Shown here: piece after piece, positions 60,712 to 64,000 of the stretch
Layout: every line of letters begins with the position of its first letter
Position numbering within the stretch: the stretch's first letter is position 1
Assembly: GCA_017464525.1 (NCBI GenBank)
Contig: JAFTZM010000013.1
Location: 32,707-96,706 of the forward strand
Reading direction: 5' to 3'
Source of the DNA: Clostridia bacterium
Lineage (GTDB): Bacteria > Bacillota > Clostridia > Oscillospirales > QAKW01
DNA: 64,000 nt
Notes under the pieces: model-generated
Database searches by the model: none
What the model saw: only the letters and a program-made list of their open reading frames with translations
What the model was told of the DNA's origin: nothing
Made by a program: the position numbers and the translations under genes

Positions 60712-62037
60712 ATGAAAGAAGTTTTTGTCAACTGTGATAAACCGCTGGGCAAGATCAAGCCCATGCACGCTGTGAATAACGGCCCGGTTTACAAATTTGC
60801 TGAGGATCAGCGGATCACCAATATGGATGCATACAAGGCCGCCGGTATTCCCTATGCCCGTACCCACGATGCCAGCTTTTATGCCACCTACGGCGGGGAG
60901 CATACGGTGGATGTTCACGCCATCTTCCCGAATTTTGACGCCGATCCCTATGATCCTGCATCCTATGATTTCTGCCTGACCGATGAATACCTTCGTGTGA
61001 TCGAATTTGCCGGTACCGAGACCTATTACCGCTTGGGCTCCAAGATCGAGCATTGGCCGAAAAAGTACGGTACCTTGCCCCCAAAAGACTTTAAAAAATG
61101 GGCGATCATCTGTGAGCACATCATCCGCCATTATACCGAAGGCTGGGCCGATGGCTTCAAGATGAAGATCACCTATTGGGAGATTTGGAACGAGCCGGAT
61201 CTGGATCCGGATGATTCCACCCATAAGCGGTGCTGGGGTGGTACAGAGAAGGAATTCTTTGAGCTTTATGATATTGCTGCAAAGCATCTGAAGGCTTGTT
61301 TCCCTCATTTGAAGATCGGCGGTCCTGCCCTGGCCGGCAAGGCAGATTGGGCAGAGCGCTTTCTGGCACAGCTGAAGGCTCCTTTGGACTTCTTCTCCTG
61401 GCACGTTTACGGTGCTACCGTGGAAAAGGTGGCCGGGAAGGTCAAGCTTTATCGGGAACTGCTGGACCGTTACGGCTATCAGGATACCGAAAGCATCCTG
61501 AACGAGTGGAACTATGTCACCAGCTTCCACGGGGAGGATTGGCTGTATTCCCTCCGGATGGAAAAATCCCTGAAGGGTGCCGCATTTATTGCCTCTGTGA
61601 TGAGCACCTGCCAGAAGCTGCCTCTGGATATGCTGATGTACTATGATGCACGCCCCTGCGGCATGAACGGGATGTTCTGCACTGATTTTGTCTGCGATTG
61701 CCTGAAGGGCTATTATCCCTTCTATATGTTCAATACCCTTTATCAGCTGGGAACAGAGGTGGAATCTGTTGATTGCGGTGATACCTATGTCTGCGCAGCC
61801 AAAAACGGCAAGGAAGCGGCCATCATGGTGTCCCGCTTCTGCGAAGAGGATGATACTCCGGCTGAAGAGATCAAGGTCACCGTTTCCGGGATGACGGCCT
61901 GCAAGGCAGAATATTATCTTCTGGATGAGGAGCACGACCTGACCCTGGTGCGGGAAGAAGCATTTACCGGGGATTCCTTTACGGCAATCCTTCCCATGAC
62001 CGCTCAGGCCTCTTATCTGATCAAATTAAAGGCATGA
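60712..62037 (+). CDS. GH39 family beta-xylosidase-like glycoside hydrolase
   Basis: 441 residues from ATG 60712, behind AAAGGAGGTATTATCT; the open frame upstream covers the promoter. It is a TIM barrel of the GH39 type, with acid/base Glu161 in YWEIWNEPDLDPDD and nucleophile Glu265 in SILNEWNYV; FFSWHVYG is also typical. A short beta domain follows (~360-441). There is no signal peptide, so it would act on imported xylo-oligosaccharides or other beta-linked sugars. It overlaps the DUF1294 gene by 4 nt. Confidence 0.85.
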   Translation: MKEVFVNCDKPLGKIKPMHAVNNGPVYKFAEDQRITNMDAYKAAGIPYARTHDASFYATYGGEHTVDVHAIFPNFDADPYDPASYDFCLTDEYLRVIEFAGTETYYRLGSKIEHWPKKYGTLPPKDFKKWAIICEHIIRHYTEGWADGFKMKITYWEIWNEPDLDPDDSTHKRCWGGTEKEFFELYDIAAKHLKACFPHLKIGGPALAGKADWAERFLAQLKAPLDFFSWHVYGATVEKVAGKVKLYRELLDRYGYQDTESILNEWNYVTSFHGEDWLYSLRMEKSLKGAAFIASVMSTCQKLPLDMLMYYDARPCGMNGMFCTDFVCDCLKGYYPFYMFNTLYQLGTEVESVDCGDTYVCAAKNGKEAAIMVSRFCEEDDTPAEEIKVTVSGMTACKAEYYLLDEEHDLTLVREEAFTGDSFTAILPMTAQASYLIKLKA

Positions 62038-62315
62038 AGTATCTTCTTTTAGCTTTACTGTGCTGGAATCTCTGGGTCTTTCTGCTGATGGGGGTAGATA
62101 AGCGTAAGGCAAAAAAGGGGCGCCGCCGGATCTCCGAGCGTACCCTGCTGCTTTCTGCCCTTGCCTTTGGGGCGGTCGGCGGGCTGGCCGGAATGCATCT
62201 TTTTCATCATAAGACCCTTCATAAACGGTTTCGCTATGGTCTGCCCGCTATGCTGATCTTTCATGTTGCTCTTGGCGCGGCCGGTATTTATTGGTACTTG
62301 ACATATTGGCAATAA
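62034..62315 (+). CDS. DUF1294 family small membrane protein
   Basis: 93 residues with three hydrophobic segments (~2-20, ~40-58, ~70-90) and the cytoplasmic basic loop DKRKAKKGRRRISERTLLLSALAFGAVGGLAGM...HHKTLHKRF, the hallmark of DUF1294. Function is unknown. It is translationally coupled to the GH39 gene (ATGA). The promoter for the next operon begins inside its 3' end. Confidence 0.88.
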   Translation: MKYLLLALLCWNLWVFLLMGVDKRKAKKGRRRISERTLLLSALAFGAVGGLAGMHLFHHKTLHKRFRYGLPAMLIFHVALGAAGIYWYLTYWQ

Positions 62316-62326
62316 TCTGCTAAAAT
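62298..62326 (+). promoter_or_regulatory. Promoter of the uORF-CNNM transporter unit
   Basis: TTGACA (62298-62303), 17 nt, TAAAAT (62321-62326). This predicts a transcript that starts near 62333 and has a ~125-nt leader. Confidence 0.75.
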
Positions 62327-62361
62327 ACTCCGAAATATCCCTAAAAGGAGGAAAAGTATCT

Positions 62362-62415
62362 ATGGATGCCGACGAAGGCGACGGAAATAATGCCTTCTAT
62401 TATCTGCTTCTGTAA
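62362..62415 (+). CDS. 17-residue acidic leader peptide upstream of the CNNM/CorC transporter
   Basis: ATG 62362 follows AAAAGGAGG at 10 nt, as good a ribosome binding site as any gene here. The peptide is MDADEGDGNNAFYYLLL, with four acidic residues in the first seven and a hydrophobic tail. Its stop codon is part of a hairpin at 62413-62447 that ends just before the ribosome binding site of the transporter. Short leaders rich in acidic or proline codons that sense low Mg2+ by ribosome destabilisation are known for enterobacterial mgtA. A similar role here is inference. Confidence 0.55.
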   Translation: MDADEGDGNNAFYYLLL

Positions 62416-62447
62416 ATATGCTGCAGTAGATTTGTCTATCATATTTA
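62413..62447 (+). promoter_or_regulatory. Hairpin linking the uORF stop to the transporter ribosome binding site
   Basis: TAAATATG (62413-62420) pairs with CATATTTA (62440-62447), with a 19-nt loop containing CTGCAG. The 5' arm includes the uORF stop codon, and the Shine-Dalgarno AAGGAG starts 2 nt after the 3' arm. Confidence 0.5.
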
Positions 62448-62460
62448 TAAGGAGTAAGAA

Positions 62461-63759
62461 ATGAATCAGCAAATTATTGGGCCGATCATTCTGCAGGTGG
62501 TACTGATCGCCTTGAATGCGGTTTTTGCCTGCGCTGAGATCGCCGTATTATCTACAAACGAAAATAAACTGGCCAAAATGGCCGAAGAGGGCAATAAAAA
62601 GGCCCGCAAATTAGAAAAACTTACCGCTAATCCCGCCCGTTTTCTGGCAACTATCCAGGTGGCTATTACCTTGTCCGGCTTTCTGGGCAGCGCCTTTGCG
62701 GCAGATAATTTTTCTGAACCCATCGTAAGGGCGATGGTTGGCTGGGGTGTTCCCATTGCGGAAGAAACATTGGATGTGATGGCTGTTGTAGTCATAACGA
62801 TCCTGCTATCCTTTGTAACGCTGGTGTTCGGTGAGCTGGTGCCTAAGCGGGTTGCCATGCAGAAGGGAGAGCAGATCGCCCTGGCTCTTTCAGGGATCGT
62901 GACCTTGCTCTCCAAGATCTTTGCTCCGCTGGTATGGTTGCTTACCGCCTCTACCAACGGTGTTTTGAGGCTAATGCGTCTGGATCCCAATGCAGGGGAA
63001 GAGGAGGTCAGCGAGGAAAATATTCGGATGATGGCAGATGCCGGCACTGAAAAAGGGATCATTGACGAGGAAGAAAATACCATTATTCAAAATGTCTTTG
63101 AATTCAATGATCTTACCGTCGGGGAGGCTATGACCCACCGTACCGAGGCGGTCATGCTGTGGCAGGAGGATCCTCTGGAAGAGTGGAAAAAGACCATTTT
63201 CCAACAGCCCCATACCTTTTATCCGGTCTGTGAAGATACGGCCGATCATGTGATCGGTGTATTGGATACCCGCAAATTTTTCCGTTTGCCGGAGCAGACC
63301 AAGGAAAAGGCCCTGGAGTTGGCGGTGGAAGAGCCTCTTTTTGCATCCTCTCATACCAAAACCGATGAGCTGTTTCGCCAGATGAAGTCCACCAAGATCC
63401 ATTTTGCGGTGGTGATCGATGAGTTCGGCGGCACCGATGGGATCATAACGGTGAATGATCTGGTGGAATTGCTGGTGGGTGAACTGGAAGAGACACCCAG
63501 CGAGATTATTCCGCTGGATGAGTTTACCTATAAGATCGCCTGCGATACAGAATTGACTAAGGTGGAGCGCGAATTGGAGCAGGATCTGGATAGCTCTGCC
63601 GCTACCTTAAGCGGCTGGATCGTAGAGCAGCTGGGCTGCCTGCCTCAGGCAGGGGACACCTTCCATTATGATAAATTTACCTTCACCGTAACCGCTGCCG
63701 ATGAAAAACGTGTGCTGGAGGCTATCGTAAAGATCGATCCTCCTGCTATGGAAGAATAA
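62461..63759 (+). CDS. CNNM/CorC (HlyC) family membrane transporter or Mg2+ efflux-type protein
   Basis: 432 residues; ATAAGGAGTAAGAA precedes the ATG. The DUF21/CNNM membrane domain spans ~1-190 (FACAEIAVLSTNENKLAKMAEEGNKKARKLEKL, TLVFGELVPKRVAMQKGEQIA). A CBS pair follows at ~205-340 (MTHRTEAVML, FAVVIDEFGGTDGIITVNDLVELLVG). The CorC_HlyC domain ends the protein at ~345-432. The family is linked to Mg2+ and Co2+ transport, and structures show Mg2+-ATP binding to the CBS pair. The uORF and hairpin in front suggest translational control. Confidence 0.92.
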   Translation: MNQQIIGPIILQVVLIALNAVFACAEIAVLSTNENKLAKMAEEGNKKARKLEKLTANPARFLATIQVAITLSGFLGSAFAADNFSEPIVRAMVGWGVPIAEETLDVMAVVVITILLSFVTLVFGELVPKRVAMQKGEQIALALSGIVTLLSKIFAPLVWLLTASTNGVLRLMRLDPNAGEEEVSEENIRMMADAGTEKGIIDEEENTIIQNVFEFNDLTVGEAMTHRTEAVMLWQEDPLEEWKKTIFQQPHTFYPVCEDTADHVIGVLDTRKFFRLPEQTKEKALELAVEEPLFASSHTKTDELFRQMKSTKIHFAVVIDEFGGTDGIITVNDLVELLVGELEETPSEIIPLDEFTYKIACDTELTKVERELEQDLDSSAATLSGWIVEQLGCLPQAGDTFHYDKFTFTVTAADEKRVLEAIVKIDPPAMEE

Positions 63760-63794
63760 GTTTAAAAACAGAGTGCCTCGTGAAATGATATAAT

Positions 63795-63833
63795 GATGGT
63801 AGACACTAAGAAAGTGTCTACCATCGTTTTTTT
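63795..63833 (+). terminator. Strong hairpin: terminator of the CNNM gene and likely end of the IS element
   Basis: GATGGTAGACACT/AGTGTCTACCATC, 13-bp perfect stem with a 5-nt loop, then G and seven T residues. TGGTAGACACT-type ends are common for IS3-family elements, so the hairpin probably includes the left inverted repeat. Confidence 0.6.
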
Positions 63834-63864
63834 ATGTTAGAATGAAGAAAAGGAGATGGAGCAA

Positions 63865-64000
63865 ATGGGAAGACCAAAGGGTGGAACCAATAAAAGTCAT
63901 AGCAAGGAAGAAAAACTTGCATTAGTAAAGCGAAATTTAAAAGGAGAAACACTTACAAGTTTGGAGCGAGAAACCGGGATAAACAATTCTTTAATTTGCA
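63865..64000 (+). mobile_element. IS3-family transposase OrfA, 5' part (runs out of the window)
   Basis: ATG 63865 follows AAAGGAGATGGAGCAA. The visible 45 residues, MGRPKGGTNKSHSKEEKLALVKRNLKGE... / TLTSLERETGINNSLIC, form the helix-turn-helix start of an IS3-type OrfA. The AT-rich composition differs from the neighbouring genes. OrfB and the right end lie beyond 64000. Confidence 0.8.

Overview
The window reads as a chromosomal segment of a low-to-mid GC, spore-forming Firmicute, most likely a gut Clostridia member of the Oscillospiraceae/Ruminococcaceae type. This is an inference from gene content. The evidence is a complete spoIIA operon (spoIIAA-spoIIAB-sigF), T-box leaders on ilvB and valS, a ZTP riboswitch on the purine operon, strong AGGAGG ribosome binding sites, a BspA-type LRR protein with a dockerin-like tail, and several cytoplasmic glycoside hydrolases.

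Layout. 1-6000: the end of an O-antigen ligase-like gene, a secreted LRR/Ig-like/dockerin protein, a membrane-anchored GNAT protein, a 48-residue protein and a GtaA/DUF4965-type protein. 6039-9256: a ribbon-helix-helix-like gene translationally coupled to clpB. 9640-22420 (minus): a compact branched-chain amino acid supra-operon, ilvB-ilvN-ilvC-ilvD-(DUF815 ATPase)-[MITE]-ilvA-ridA-leuA-leuC-leuD-leuB, behind one T-box leader. 22551-24768: a MacB-like ABC transporter. 25207-29667: a degenerate PTS IIA-IIB-like protein, an AraC regulator, and a DUF2975/XRE/DUF4153 cassette. 29780-35441 (minus): spoIIA, folC and valS with its T-box. 35449-37133: a GH29-like gene and a TtcA-like gene. 37361-38202: rplM-rpsI. 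38435-40917: a block of unlike composition that ends in a junction between two broken genes. 41072-41611: a papain-like peptidase. 41693-54028: the purine operon purE-purF-purM-purN-purO-AICAR transformylase-purD-purL-fhs under a ZTP riboswitch. 54074-62315: a LURP-one protein, an APH-like kinase, LacZ, a threonine aldolase, a broken NERD gene, one tRNA, a GH39 xylosidase and a DUF1294 protein. 62298-63759: a CNNM/CorC-type transporter behind a tiny acidic upstream ORF. 63795-64000: the start of an IS3-family element.

How the genes work together. The ilv/leu block encodes the pathway from pyruvate and threonine to the valine, isoleucine and leucine keto acids, apart from the aminotransferase; RidA would remove the reactive enamine made by IlvA. 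The purine operon pairs 10-formyl-THF synthesis (Fhs) with its two users, PurN and the AICAR transformylase. ZTP, which builds up when 10-formyl-THF is short, would switch the operon on.

Most notable observations: (1) a MITE-like repeat with TA targets, in two copies, each ending 12-18 nt upstream of a start codon in the same relative orientation, one of them inside the ilv operon; (2) PurF lacks its N-terminal catalytic cysteine, and PurH is replaced by separate PurO-like and transformylase proteins; (3) a 17-codon acidic uORF followed by a hairpin next to the ribosome binding site of a CNNM/CorC transporter, a possible Mg2+-responsive leader; (4) a PTS IIA-IIB relic that has lost both phosphorylation residues but remains an intact ORF.
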